Shown piece by piece: positions 30,999 through 42,398 of a DNA stretch of 64,000 bases. The position numbers and the translations under genes were made by a program. Below the pieces are notes generated by a model. That model saw only the letters and a list, made by a program, of their open reading frames with translations. It ran no database searches and had not been told where the DNA came from. Source of the DNA: Hemerocallis citrina (lineage: Eukaryota; Streptophyta; Magnoliopsida; Asparagales; Asphodelaceae); contig CM030366.1 in the NCBI GenBank assembly GCA_017893485.1, forward strand, positions 76,141,227-76,205,226, written 5' to 3'. Numbering within the stretch: the first letter of the stretch is position 1; every line of letters begins with the position of its first letter.

Positions 30999-33287
30999 AT
31001 CTCTGTAGCGCCCCGAATTTCTAATAAGGTATCTTAGAAAATACGTGGCACATTCCCAGTGATCCACTTCAACATAATATTAAACATAATCAACACCACT
31101 AAAATTTTCAACTTTTATCTCAACAAATCTTTTACAATACACAGCGGAATTCAAAACAAACTCAACTCAATATTCTCTTTATTTACAACACAAATTTATC
31201 TCAAGATTGCTATTACAAATTTTCACAAATCTCATATATATCAATTATATCTCAAAACCAACTTAAGCATTCCATCTCCAACTCTAAGCAACTACCTGCA
31301 ACATGTGAGGCTAGAGAGAATTCCTAACCCCCAAACTAAAGGGTTCAGCCATAAATGGTGTGAGAAATATAAAAATGAACAAACAAACATCATAAAGATC
31401 ATATCTCATAATTCTTAAACAACCAGTACTAAATAAGATTATGGAAAGTACGAAATGACAGTTAACATAAAACATCAAATGTCACTAAGCTAAGTGTTAG
31501 GTGTAGATAACAAGAAAACACATGCATAAATCAAAGCCAAGAAAAAAAAACACAAGTTCTATATGCAGGCTCTCTAATGCGTACTTGTCGAAGTCTATGC
31601 ATCCCATTCTACATAGGTTCGGTGCAAGCCCTTAACGTCTTCACTTCATAGGGTTCAATCCCCACGTTATGAACTAATCATAACCCGATGACTACTACGA
31701 GATAAAGATAAACCATGGATAGTATCTCATGCCCGATAATTCCGGAGATGGATCCCACACCCAAGATATTTCACTTGAATAATTCCGGAGATCATCCCAC
31801 ACCGAAACATTGACACGTCACCACAATATACCACATGTGCTTCACCTCGACTCCGATAATTCCGGAGATCAATCCCACACCACAAGTAGTTACCGTGATA
31901 ATTCCGGAGATTGTCCCACACCACAAGACTGTGATAATTTCGGAGACATATCCCACACCACTTATAATCTACTGTTATAATTCCGGAGATTGTCCCACAC
32001 CGAAAGTCATACTGAGGTTCTTGACTCATGTTCCCGTTCATCATATCACCACTAGTGCCTGTCCTTATTATTTGGGTTGATTAATTACTTAACGAATTCC
32101 TAGAGTGGTATTCCCTACCGGCCTAAATTCAAATCCAAATAACTGAAATGCCTCACTGGGCCTCAACAAATAACTCAACACCGGTATACTAGGGTCACAC
32201 ACCACTAGAGATTCAAACTCAAAAGGTCTAAACTAAAGTTTCACTAAACAAGAGTGGCTCAACTGAAAGTCTTAAATTAAATACTCAGCTGAATATCTCA
32301 AAGTCAAATGCTTAATCAAATACTGAACTAAATGTCAAGTGGAGACTGAATTATCAGAAAGATCAATCATTTGAAACAGCACTAAAGTTTACAAAGATCC
32401 TTCAGTACCAGTCGACTTATACTTTAGTAAGTCGACCGTCCAGAAGACGAAATTCCAACATTTACAAAAATAAACTAAGTCATATAACATTCGACTTAAG
32501 AAAGGGATCAGTCGACTTACCCGAGGTAAATTCCAATAATTTCTCAAAATATATTCTAAGTATATGAGTCGCCTTAAAGGAGTCATAGGTCAACTGTCCA
32601 GAAAGGACTAATAATTTATACAAAAATAATTTCCTTCAGTGGACAAGTCGACTGCCTATGAGCTAGGTCGACTGTCCAGAACAACTTTTCAACAATTCTA
32701 AAATAAAGTCAGGCTCGTACCAGTCGACTGCACAGTAGGCCAGTCGACTGTTGGCCTACAGATTTCAAAATTAGGTCTGATTACAAAATCAAATTCTGAA
32801 GCTTTCTAATGTTCAATGTTATGAAAATAGTTCGTATTCAGGAAAATAATAAATCTCAATGAATCTTCATCAGGTATATGTATATATCACTCAAAACATC
32901 AATAAGTCAAGATTTAAGTTCTCATATTCTAAATCACAAATCCTTTCGTTAGGGTTTTACAAGATCTAAATTCTTTCACAACTCTAAATCAAATCCGAAT
33001 TATGAATCTAATGTCTAGGTGTTCATACACAAATTTCAACATGCTTTAGCAAACAATCTTAATAATAAAGATCTACTATTTCATTCTCAATTATTCACAT
33101 GATTCATACCTCAAAACAATATCTATATTGTTCACAACATCCAATCATTACATCATGATACTTGCACGCATAGATCAATCAACAAGACGAATTATAATAC
33201 TCACAAAATCAAACAATCAAAACAAGGTCACTCACATGAATCAAACAACAAAACAATTTCTATATCTCTCACCTTAGATTTTGAGAA

Positions 33288-33560
33288 CACTACAAAAGAT
33301 ACTGCTTTTATCGGCGATTATTCCCCAGCGTTTTACTAGTAGCGCCGGGGTAGGGAGTGAGTAGGAATTGGGCGCCAGATGGGATGGTCATACACCGGCG
33401 GTCGATTTAAAACGCCGGCGTATGTTAGTATTCACCGGCGTTTTACTTAAACACGCCGGTGATGTTTATTATTCACCGGCGTTTTTTATTATAAACGCCG
33501 GCGAATATACGGACACATTCACCGGCGTTTCCAATTAAAACGCCGGTGAATAACTTGGAT
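33288..33560. repeat. CACTA left terminal and subterminal repeats
   Basis: After the inverted repeat come alternating caccggcgttt and aaacgccggtg words in close pairs that could form hairpins, for example around 33443-33467 and 33518-33549. They are likely binding sites for the element's DNA-binding protein, by analogy with En/Spm TNPA. Confidence 0.85.
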
Positions 33561-33960
33561 AAAACCCGCGAACCCTAATCTTTCGCTCGCCATTTTCCCA
33601 ATACCCCCCAAAAAAAAAAGAAAGAGGCGCTTCGTTTCCCTCCTTCCTCGCTCTACTTCCCGCGCGTTTGCCTCCGCCGCTTCGTCCTCTTCGACGGCCT
33701 TCGACCTTTCGAAATCGTCCCTTCTTCCCTTCGTCCTTTTCGATTTCCCTCTTCCCTCTCTCTATTTGGAGGTAAATCGGCGGTCACCCCCTCTCTCTCT
33801 CTCCTACGCCCCCGCCCTCGTCGCCCCGCTCTCTCTCTCTCTCTTCGGTATGATCTCTTGATTTCCCTTATTTTCCAAAAAAAGCAGCTTTTTTCAGTTT
33901 ATTCATCTTGATTTCCTTAACATGAACGGTTTAGTTGAGATGAAGAATTAATAGAAAAAT
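33561..33960 (+). promoter_or_regulatory. CACTA 5' leader, pyrimidine-rich
   Basis: CT-rich, GC-richer region with repeated ctctctctct runs at 33750-33842, directly inside the subterminal repeats, where the transposon promoter and untranslated first exon are expected. No clear TATA box was found. Confidence 0.35.
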
Positions 33961-33964
33961 ATAT

Positions 33965-35740
33965 GCTTAGATAATGGAAATTTTCATCTTCTTTTACTGT
34001 TAATGAAGCTGATTTCATGCATCTGATTGTCTTCATGGCATGTTTGTTTTTTTACCCAAAATGGGTTCACTGTGAACTGAGGATGCTCTAGGTACGTATG
34101 CCAATATCCTCCGGCCGGATATGCACAACAATTGGATTTTAGATTTAGTTGGGCACAGTTAATTAGTAGAGCAACATATAAGCTCACATAATGGGAAATT
34201 TTCATTTTCAGATACTGTTAAAGTAACCTGATTGCAATCTTTGGCATGGTTTTTTAACACAAAATGGGTTCACTTCCAAACTAAGTATGCTGCATAGCAT
34301 CCCCAATTTCTTTCACTGTTAGTGAAGCTGATTTCATGCATCTGATTGTCTTTTTGGCATGCATGTTTTTTTACCCAAAATGGGTTCACTGTGTACTGAG
34401 TATGCTATAGGTACGTATGCCAAAATCCTCCGGCCGGATATGCACAACAATTGGATTTTAGATTTAGTTGGGCTAAAGAAGTAGTAGAGCAACATATAAG
34501 CTCAGATAATGGAAATTTTCATTCTCAGAAACTGTTAGAGAAGCTGATTGCCATCTTAGGCATGATTTTTTAACAAAATGGGTTCACTTCCAAACTAAGT
34601 ATGCTGCATAGCATCCCCAGTTTCTTTCACTGTTAGTGAAGCTGATTTCATGCATCTGATTGTCTTCTTGGCATGCATGTTTTTTTACCCAAAATGGGTT
34701 CACTGTGTACTGAGTATGCTATAGGTACGTATGCCAAAATCCTCCGGCCGGATATGCACAACAATTGGATTTTAGATTTAGTTGGGCTAAAGAAGTAGTA
34801 GAGCAACATATAAGCTCAGATAATGGAAATTTTCATTCTCAGAAACTGTTAGAGAAGCTGATTGCCATCTTAGGCATGATTTTTTAACAAAATGGGTTCA
34901 CTTCCAAACTAAGTATGCTGCTAGCATCCTCATTTTCTTTTACTGTTAGTGAAGCTTATTTTCATGCATCTGATTGTCATCTTGGCATGTTTTTTTTGAC
35001 CAAAATGGGTTCGCTGTGAACTGAGGATGCTATAGGTACGTATGCCAAAATCCTCCGGATACGCACAACAATTGGGTTTTAGATTTAGTTGGGCTGAAGA
35101 AGTAGTATAGCAACATATAAGATCTGATAATGGAAAATTTATCATTTTCAAATACTGTTAAAGTAACCTGATTGTCAATCTTTGGCATGGTTTTTTATAC
35201 CAAAATGGGTTAACTTCCAATCTAAGTATGCTGCTAGCATCCCCATTTTCTTTTTTTGTTGTAAGTGAAGCTTATTTTCATGCATCTGATTGTCATCTTG
35301 GCATGTTTTTTTTACCAAAATGGGTTCACTGTGAACTGAGGATGGTATAGGTATGTATGCCAAAATCCTCCGGCCGGATATGCGGCTACAATTGGGTTTT
35401 AGATTTAGTTGGGCTGAAGAAGTAGTAGAGCAACATATAAGCTCAGATAATGGGAAATTTTTCATTTTCAGATACTGTTAAAGTAACCTGACTGCAATCT
35501 TTGGCATGGTTTTTTAACAAAATGGGTTCACTTCCAAACTAAGTATGCTGCATAGCATCCCCAGTTTCTTTCACTGTTAATGAATTGAAGCTTATCCCAT
35601 GCATCTGATTGTCATTTTGGCATGTTTTTTTGACCAAAATGGGTTCACTGTGAACTGAGGATGCTACAGCTCTATGCCAAAATCCTCCGGCTATGTACAA
35701 CAATTGGTTCACTCTGAAAAATATATGCTTACATACTAGA
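33965..35740. repeat. CACTA upstream tandem repeat array (unit about 315 bp)
   Basis: About five and a half units. Anchor word ggtacgtatgcc or a variant at about 34091, 34410, 34724, 35035 and 35350, with a degenerate copy near 35670. Each unit contains aaaatgggttcactgtg, tcctccggccggatatgc, gcaacatataagctcag and ggcatggttttttaac. Non-coding. Confidence 0.9.
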
Positions 35741-35774
35741 CATTTTAATTTTTCTTTTACTGTTTCTTTTGTTT

Positions 35775-35815
<41 letters not shown>
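35775..35815. repeat. (ATT)n microsatellite
   Basis: About 13 perfect TAT/ATT triplets between the upstream array and the transposase gene. Confidence 0.95.
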
Positions 35816-36295
35816 GAGATAAGTGATTATTAGTAGTCATGAACAGAATAGTTCATGAGTCATCAGATCTTCTTGTTACCGTAGTTACAGCACGACGCGC
35901 TCATTATTCGGCCGATTCCTCTTCATCAGCAAAATACCCTTTACCATCATCATCTCCTTGAACGGAAAGCCAAATACAGGGAAGACTATAGTCAATTTTT
36001 TTTATGCTCGAACACAGGGTGTGCGATAAAATACCACTAAGGTGGTTGTGATCATTTCCACAAAAGGTCGTTTAGGGTTTGGTGAATATAGTAGATTGTG
36101 TTAAGATGTAATTCTTTTTTTGTACATTTTTTGGAGCCACAATTTCTTTATTTTACAGTTAAAGATTATATCGTTTATTTATTTGCAGCTAGGGATGGTT
36201 TTCAAATAGGTGAAATTTAATATACAAAATGCCTTTTACTGTTATTACTATTTAATATATCAAATTTTAATTTCAGACTGTGTGCTATTGATATA

Positions 36296-38584
36296 ATGGA
36301 TAGAAGTTGGATTAGTAAACCACGATTATCCAAGGAGTACCGTGATGGTATTAAGGATTTTATTATCTTTGCCAAACGACATTCCCGTGATCCCAACCTA
36401 ATCCTTTGTCCATGCCTTCGCTGTACAAATTGTATGCTGAGGACATGTGACGTAGTACATACACACTTGGCTGTCAACGGTTTTCTTCAAGGGTACACAA
36501 GGTGGTTTTGTCATGGAGAGGATCATACGGCAGCTCCTGTTCGTCCGGTTGTATTAGAAAATGAAGCTGAGCCCTTAGTGAACGAAGACTTAAGCGTTCC
36601 CGATGAGATGCATGCTTTGTTACAAGATACCATGGGGATTCATAATGTTCCTTTCCACACCAATGACCCAACAACCAAAGTTCACAATGAGTCAACAGAA
36701 ACAAACCAGATTGGTGGTGGGGTGGACGAGGAAATGTCTGGCCCCACCCCTGAAAATAATAAGCAGCAAGAATCCTTCGCTAAGTTACTTGAAGATGCTA
36801 GTACTCCGTTGTACCGCGACTGCACCAAATTTTCTAAGTTCTCATTCATTGTCAGACTATTTCAGATTAAATGTTTAAACGGGTGGTCTGCTAAGTCCTT
36901 CACTATGCTACTTGAATTGTTGAATGAAGCATTTCTTGAAATCTGTATTCCAAACTCAGCCTATAAAATCAAAAAATTCCTAAGTTCTCTCGATCTAGGA
37001 TATGAGAAGATAGCAGCATGTCCAAATGATTGTATGCTTTTCACGAGTGGTAAGGAAAGTCTGGAGAATTGCGAAGTGTGTGGTTCTTCGAAATGGAAAG
37101 AAAGACCAAATCAAGACGAGGGAGCCAGTGGATCTACTAAGCGAAGTAGGAAAAAGAAGCCTGCCAAAACATTGCATTACTTTCCTCTGATTCCTAGGTT
37201 ACAAAGGTTGTTTATGTCTACGAAAACTTCTTCTGATATGAAATGGCATGCTGAAGGTCGCACTGATGATGGGATTCTTAAACATCCTGCTGATTCTCAA
37301 TCTTGGAAAAGATTTGATGAAAGATATCTTGATTTTGCGGAAGATCCTCGAAATGTGAGACTTGGACTAACTAGTGATGGTTTCAACCCTTTCAGGCAAA
37401 TGAGTAGTACATACAGCATATGGCCGGTTGTGTTGATACCATACAATTTGCTGCCTTGGAAATGCATGAAGCAGTCCTCATTTATTTTGTCCATGATAGT
37501 TCCTGGACCGAAAGGTCCTGGAAATGATATAGATGTGTACCTACAACCGTTAATAGATGAACTTCAGAAGTTGTGGGTGGGTGTTCCAACCTATGATGCT
37601 GTGGCTAAAGAAATATTTTCTCTTCGTGCCGTGTTGTCTTGGACAATTAATGATTTTCCAGCATATGCAAATTTATCTGGATATAGTACTAAAGGACGTT
37701 ATGCATGTCCATATTGTGCTGACCAAACTAGTTCAAGGTGGTTGTACAATGGCAGAAAGTTTTGCTATATGGGTCATAGGAGATGGTTGCCTGACACACA
37801 TATATTTCGGGCAGAGGCAGCGACATTTGATGGCACCGACGAGTGGGAACATGCTCCTGGGTCTTCTTCTGGTTCAGATATTTTGAGGCGGGTAGATGAT
37901 CATCAATTCAAATATGGAAAGGAACCAGAAGTCAGGACAAAGGGCAAGAAAAGGGCAAGGCCGGAGCAAGGTGAGGAGACCGATCTATATGGCGAGGATG
38001 AGGATCAAAACTTGACGAGTTTAGGTGCATGGAAGAATAAGAGTATTTTCTTCAAGTTGCCGTATTGGGAATTCAACTTACTGCGACATAATTTAGATGT
38101 GATGCATATCGGAAAAAATATTGGTGAGAATTGTATAGGAACAGTTATGGGAGATGATCGGAAGACAAAGGACAATCTCAAGAGCCGACTTGATTTGAAG
38201 TCAATGGGCATCCGACATGAGTTGCACCCAGAAGAATTGCCGAACGGGAAAGTACTCCTACCTCCTGCAATCTATTCAATGTCAAAATCAGAGTTGGAGT
38301 TGTTTTGCAAAGTACTACTTGAACTTAAAGTCCCCGATGCCTATTCTTCTAACATGGCAAAATGTGTCAACTTTAAAGAGAAGAGGCTTCAGGGTCTAAA
38401 GTCACACGACTACCACATCCTAATGCAAGATCTCCTTCCTGTGGCCCTAAGGTCTTCAATGTGTGAGCAAGTCACTACTGTCCTGAAAGATCTTTGTAGC
38501 ATATATAAAGGTATTTGCTCAAGAATGCTTCATGTCTCTATGTGTTCGTGTGCTGAAGGGAAAGAAGGGATGAGAGAGAGATGA
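36296..38584 (+). CDS. CACTA transposase (TNP2 family)
   Basis: 762-residue frame starting MDRSWISKPRLSKEYRDGI. Residues about 3-75 are the transposase-associated domain, with the cysteine/histidine set CPCLRCTNC and HLAVNGFLQGYTRWFCHGE. The TNP2 domain follows at about 165-500: FSKFSFIVRLFQIKCLNGWS, YEKIAACPNDCMLF, CEVCGSSKW, GILKHPADSQSWKRFDERY, LPWKCMKQS, GRYACPYC and MGHRRWLP. The C-terminal part includes LLRHNLDVMHIGKNIGEN. The frame ends in a segment (about 38525-38584) duplicated at 40755-40812, and the usual C-terminal continuation is not found. Either a GT donor near 38511 starts an intron or the gene is truncated. It would cut and join the CACTA ends. Confidence 0.88.
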   Translation: MDRSWISKPRLSKEYRDGIKDFIIFAKRHSRDPNLILCPCLRCTNCMLRTCDVVHTHLAVNGFLQGYTRWFCHGEDHTAAPVRPVVLENEAEPLVNEDLSVPDEMHALLQDTMGIHNVPFHTNDPTTKVHNESTETNQIGGGVDEEMSGPTPENNKQQESFAKLLEDASTPLYRDCTKFSKFSFIVRLFQIKCLNGWSAKSFTMLLELLNEAFLEICIPNSAYKIKKFLSSLDLGYEKIAACPNDCMLFTSGKESLENCEVCGSSKWKERPNQDEGASGSTKRSRKKKPAKTLHYFPLIPRLQRLFMSTKTSSDMKWHAEGRTDDGILKHPADSQSWKRFDERYLDFAEDPRNVRLGLTSDGFNPFRQMSSTYSIWPVVLIPYNLLPWKCMKQSSFILSMIVPGPKGPGNDIDVYLQPLIDELQKLWVGVPTYDAVAKEIFSLRAVLSWTINDFPAYANLSGYSTKGRYACPYCADQTSSRWLYNGRKFCYMGHRRWLPDTHIFRAEAATFDGTDEWEHAPGSSSGSDILRRVDDHQFKYGKEPEVRTKGKKRARPEQGEETDLYGEDEDQNLTSLGAWKNKSIFFKLPYWEFNLLRHNLDVMHIGKNIGENCIGTVMGDDRKTKDNLKSRLDLKSMGIRHELHPEELPNGKVLLPPAIYSMSKSELELFCKVLLELKVPDAYSSNMAKCVNFKEKRLQGLKSHDYHILMQDLLPVALRSSMCEQVTTVLKDLCSIYKGICSRMLHVSMCSCAEGKEGMRER

Positions 38585-38625
38585 GGAAAATGCCGCTATG
38601 TTAGCCTGGTGTATCCTCATTCTCT
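38525..38625. repeat. Direct repeat at the transposase 3' end, copy 1
   Basis: atgtctctatgtgttcgtg through ttagcctggtgtatcc recurs at 40757-40853 with few changes. This copy supplies the last residues and stop of the transposase frame. Confidence 0.85.
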
Positions 38626-38779
38626 ACCATTCCTCTTTCTGGCTTCTATATTTGGTTTCCTTCCACGATGACAATTCCAGTTAAAACTACACTTGCTATG
38701 AGCCCTATTCGTATTTCTCTTCCATGAAGAATTGATCTATGACTACAATCTCCATTCAAAACCCAATTGTTCTATATTT

Positions 38780-40570
38780 GGTTCCCACTTGCTGTTGTTG
38801 CTGTTGTTGAAGTGAACCCATTTTATTTTATTGTAACCAATTTTGATATGCACAAAACTTGGGTTTTGCGATATAGTTGGGCTAACAAAGTAGTAGAGCA
38901 ACATAAGCTCAGATAATGGAGAAATTTTCATTTTCAGATACTGTCAATGTAACCTGATTGCAATCTTTGGCATGGTTTTTTTAACACAAAATGGGTTCAC
39001 TTCCAAACTAAATATGCTGCATAGCATCCCCAGTTTCTTTCACTGTTAGTGAAGCTTATTTCACAAACCTGATGGTCTTCTTAAGCTATTTTATGGTCCC
39101 ATTTTCACTAACTGTTAGTGAAGCTGATTTCATGCACCTGATTGTCTTCTTGGCATGTTTGTTTTTATACCAAAAATGGGTTCACTGTGAACTGAGGATA
39201 TTATATAGGTACGTATGCCAAAATCCTCCGGCCGGATATGCACAACACTTGGGTTTTGCGATATAGTTGGGCTAAAAAAGTAGTAGAGCAACATATAAGC
39301 TCAGATAATGGAGAAATTTTCATTTTCAAATACTGTCAATTTAACCTGATTGCAATCTTTGGCATGGTTTTTTTAACACAAAATGGGTTCACTTCCAAAC
39401 TAAGTATGCTGCATAGCATCCCCAGTTTCTTTCACTGTTAGTGAAGCTTATTTCATAAACCTGATGGTCTTCTTAAGCGATTTTATGGTCCCATTTTCAC
39501 TAACTGTTAGTGAAGCTGATTTCAAGCACCTGATTGTCTTCTTGGCATGTTTGTTTTTATACCAAAAATGGGTTCACTGTGAACTGAGGATATTATATAG
39601 GTACGTATGCCGAAATCCTCCGGCCGGATATGCACAACACTTGGGTTTTGCGATATAGTTGGGCTAAAAAAGTAGTAGAGCAACATATAAGCTCAGATAA
39701 TGGAGAAATTTTCATTTTCAGATACTGTCAATGTAACCTGATTGCAATCTTTGGCATGGTTTTTTTAACACAAAATGGGTTCACTTCCAAACTAAGTATG
39801 CTGCATAGCATCCCCAGTTTCTTTCACTGTTAGTGAAGCTTATTTCACAAACCTGATGGTCTTCTTAAGCTATTTTATGGTCCCATTTTCACTAACTGTT
39901 AGTGAAGCTGATTTCAAGCACCTGATTGTCTTCTTGGCATGTTTGTTTTTATACCAAAAATGGGTTCACTGTGAACTGAGGATATTATATAGGTACGTAT
40001 GCTGAAATCCTCCGGCCGGATATGCACAACACTTGGGTTTTGCGATATAGTTGGGCTAAAAAAGTAGTAGAGCAACATATAAGCTCAGATAATGGAGAAA
40101 TTTTCATTTTCAGATACTTTCAATGTAACCTGATTGTTTAACACAAAATGAGTTCACTTCCAAACTAAGTATGCTGCATAGCATCCCCAGTTTCTTCTTT
40201 TGTTGTTAGTGAAGCTTATTTTCATGCATCTGATTGTGATCTTGGCATGTTTTTTTTTCATGCATCTGATTGTGATCTTGGCATGTTTTTTTGACCAAAA
40301 CGGGTTTACTGTGAACTGATGATGCTATAGGTACGTATGCCAAAATCCTCCGGATACGCACAACAATTGGGTTTTAGATTTAGTTGGGCACAGTGAATTA
40401 GTAGAGCAACATATAAGCTCAGATAATGGAAATTTTCATTTTCAGATACTGTTAATGAAGCTGATTGCCATCTTTGGCATGATTTTTTAACAAAAAATGG
40501 GTTCACTTCCAAACTAAGTATGCTGCTAGCATCCTCATTTTCTTTCACTGTTAATGAAGCTTATTTCATT
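38780..40570. repeat. CACTA downstream tandem repeat array (unit about 392 bp)
   Basis: The same repeat family as upstream and in the same orientation, with anchor ggtacgtatgc at about 39208, 39600, 39992 and 40330. Units are longer than upstream because of an added segment with cctgatggtcttcttaagc and ttatggtcccattttc. Neighbouring units are nearly identical. The ORFs at 39072-39833 are repeat artefacts. Confidence 0.9.
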
Positions 40571-40756
40571 AAGATCCAGGATGACAAATTTTGACTGGGC
40601 TATGATTGGATTGTTTAGTGGATGTTGTCTATGTTCTTAATTGGGCTGTGATTAGAAAGAGTGGGCTCGAGTGGAGATCTGGAAACTCATATAGAGACAT
40701 CTTGTTCATAATAATTTATTATTATTGTTGTTCTTGTCGCTCTTAAGGTGGTTGCT

Positions 40757-40853
40757 GATGTCTCTTTGTGTTCGTGTGCTGAAGGGAAATAAGGGATGAG
40801 AGAGAGATGAGGAAAATGCCGCTATGTTAGCCTGGTGTATCCAAAGTCTCTAC
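40757..40853. repeat. Direct repeat of the transposase 3' end, copy 2
   Basis: Second copy of the 38525-38625 segment, after the downstream array, including gaagggaaataagggatgag and agagatgaggaaaatgcc. Confidence 0.85.
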
Positions 40854-41229
40854 CTTTCTTCTTTCTGTTTCCATTTCTGGCTTCTATATATATTTGGTTT
40901 CCTTCCACGATGACAGTTCCCTAAAAATACACTTGATATGAGCCCTATCTTATTTTTCTTATTTTTCTTATATTTGGTTTCCGTCCACGATGACAGTTTC
41001 ATGGATTGTCTGAACAATCCATGAAGGACATGCTTAGATACTGAATTTTCATTTGTTTTACTGTTTTAGATAGTGGATATTCCCAATCAGAGGAGAATAT
41101 AAAGGTTTCAAGTTAGATACTGAATTTTCATTTGTTTTGTTATTTTAGATATATTTAAAAACAAAATTAAGTACTAGATTTTTAGCATTGCAATGTAATT
41201 ATTTTACCTCTGTATATATCATTAACAAT

Positions 41230-41420
41230 TCCATTTGCAGTTGGCACTTTGATCTTATAATTCGAGATACAGGTAGTTCTTTTTGCAAGTTCAAAAAATA
41301 TGTATATTCTGTATTGTGATCTACTGTTCAATTAAACTATTGTTTTTTTTCACAGAGCGGTCGTCAAGATGAAGGAAATTCTGATGATCAGAGCTGAAGC
41401 TACTCGAGGGGTATGAATCT
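41230..41420 (+). other. Possible 3' exons of a CACTA gene
   Basis: Two acceptor-like sites, ttccatttgcag (about 41241) and ttttttttcacag (about 41356), precede short open segments. The second encodes GRQDEGNSDDQS before a stop. This is the expected position for the end of the tnpA/tnpD transcript. Inferred only from position and splice-like signals. Confidence 0.3.
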
Positions 41421-41829
41421 GCGGTCCTCCTTGCTGTTCTTATGTCCTCCTTGCTGTATGGTTGTTGTTCTTATGTCCTCCTCCTTGCTGTTGTTATGTC
41501 AGACTGATTTTTTTTATGAGAGTTATGTCATACTTTGAATTTGGGATATTTTGGATATTTGTCAGACTGGTTTGTTTGGATATTTGGGATGTTAGTCTCT
41601 ATATTAATTTGTTAATTATGACACTGTTAATTAATCAATGAATTTGGACGTTGATATGACACGTGTGAAACTTGATTATCTTTAATTATTCTTGTGTTTG
41701 GTTGTGGTTTGCGCAGTAGTATGCAACGAAATTGATTGAATCAGTTATGAGAATTAGTTTACAGGTTTTGTAAATGAAACTGTGAATTGAAATCGAACGG
41801 AAAAGCGGAGTATCGAAAATAAACGGGCA

Positions 41830-42398
41830 TAGCCAGAACGGCATTTTAAAAAACGGCGGTCTATATAATCTAATTGTTGGAGTGTGTGATACACCGGCGT
41901 TTCAACGCACGCCGGTGAATGTTATCAGCTGTAACGGTACAGACGTACACCGGCATTTTATAAACGCCGACGTATATAACTACACCGGTGTTTTTTGGTC
42001 GCGCCGGTGTTCGTAAATAGGGAAAAGCAGGCGCTCATAAACGCACATACACCGGCGTTCCTTGACCACCGGTATACTTTCGATATACACCGGCATTTTC
42101 ATACTCGCCGGTGAATGGATAAATACCGGCGGTTTACGACCGCCTGTAAATGTATATAGGTGCACAAGAACGGCACTCAGAGACCGACATACACCGGCAT
42201 TTTATGACTGCCGGTGTAGTTCCAACATTTACCGGCGTCCACCAAAAACGCCGGTGTAGACCCCTTCGTTTCAGCGACGCCCGCTTCGGCGGCATTTGGA
42301 CCGGCGCTATTGTAAACGCCGGTGAAAGTTTCACCGGTGTAAAAAAACGCCGGTATAGACGTCAAAAAGCGCCGGGAAAGCTACTTTCTTTTGTAGTG
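41830..42398. repeat. CACTA right subterminal and terminal repeats
   Basis: About 540 bp packed with acaccggcgttt and aacgccggtg words in alternating orientation, ending in the inverted repeat TCTTTTGTAGTG. About twice as long as the left subterminal region. ORFs here on both strands follow the repeats and are not genes. Confidence 0.9.

Larger units (their letters stand above)
33288..42398 (+). mobile_element. CACTA (En/Spm) transposon, 9.1 kb
   Basis: Terminal inverted repeats CACTACAAAAGA (33288-33299) and TCTTTTGTAGTG (42387-42398), TSD GAA (33285-33287, 42399-42401), CACCGGCG-type subterminal repeats at both ends, and a TNP2 transposase gene. It is the youngest of its nest, because it lies inside a young LTR. 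Contains two arrays of long tandem repeats flanking the transposase gene. Confidence 0.96.

Noticed and set aside
33965..35740. Centromeric-type satellite array
   Set aside because: Unit length is variable, copy number is small, and the arrays lie within the bounds of one CACTA element on both sides of its transposase gene.
39072..39833. Repeated 64- and 67-residue ORFs
   Set aside because: They recur once per tandem repeat unit, so they reflect the repeat and not genes.
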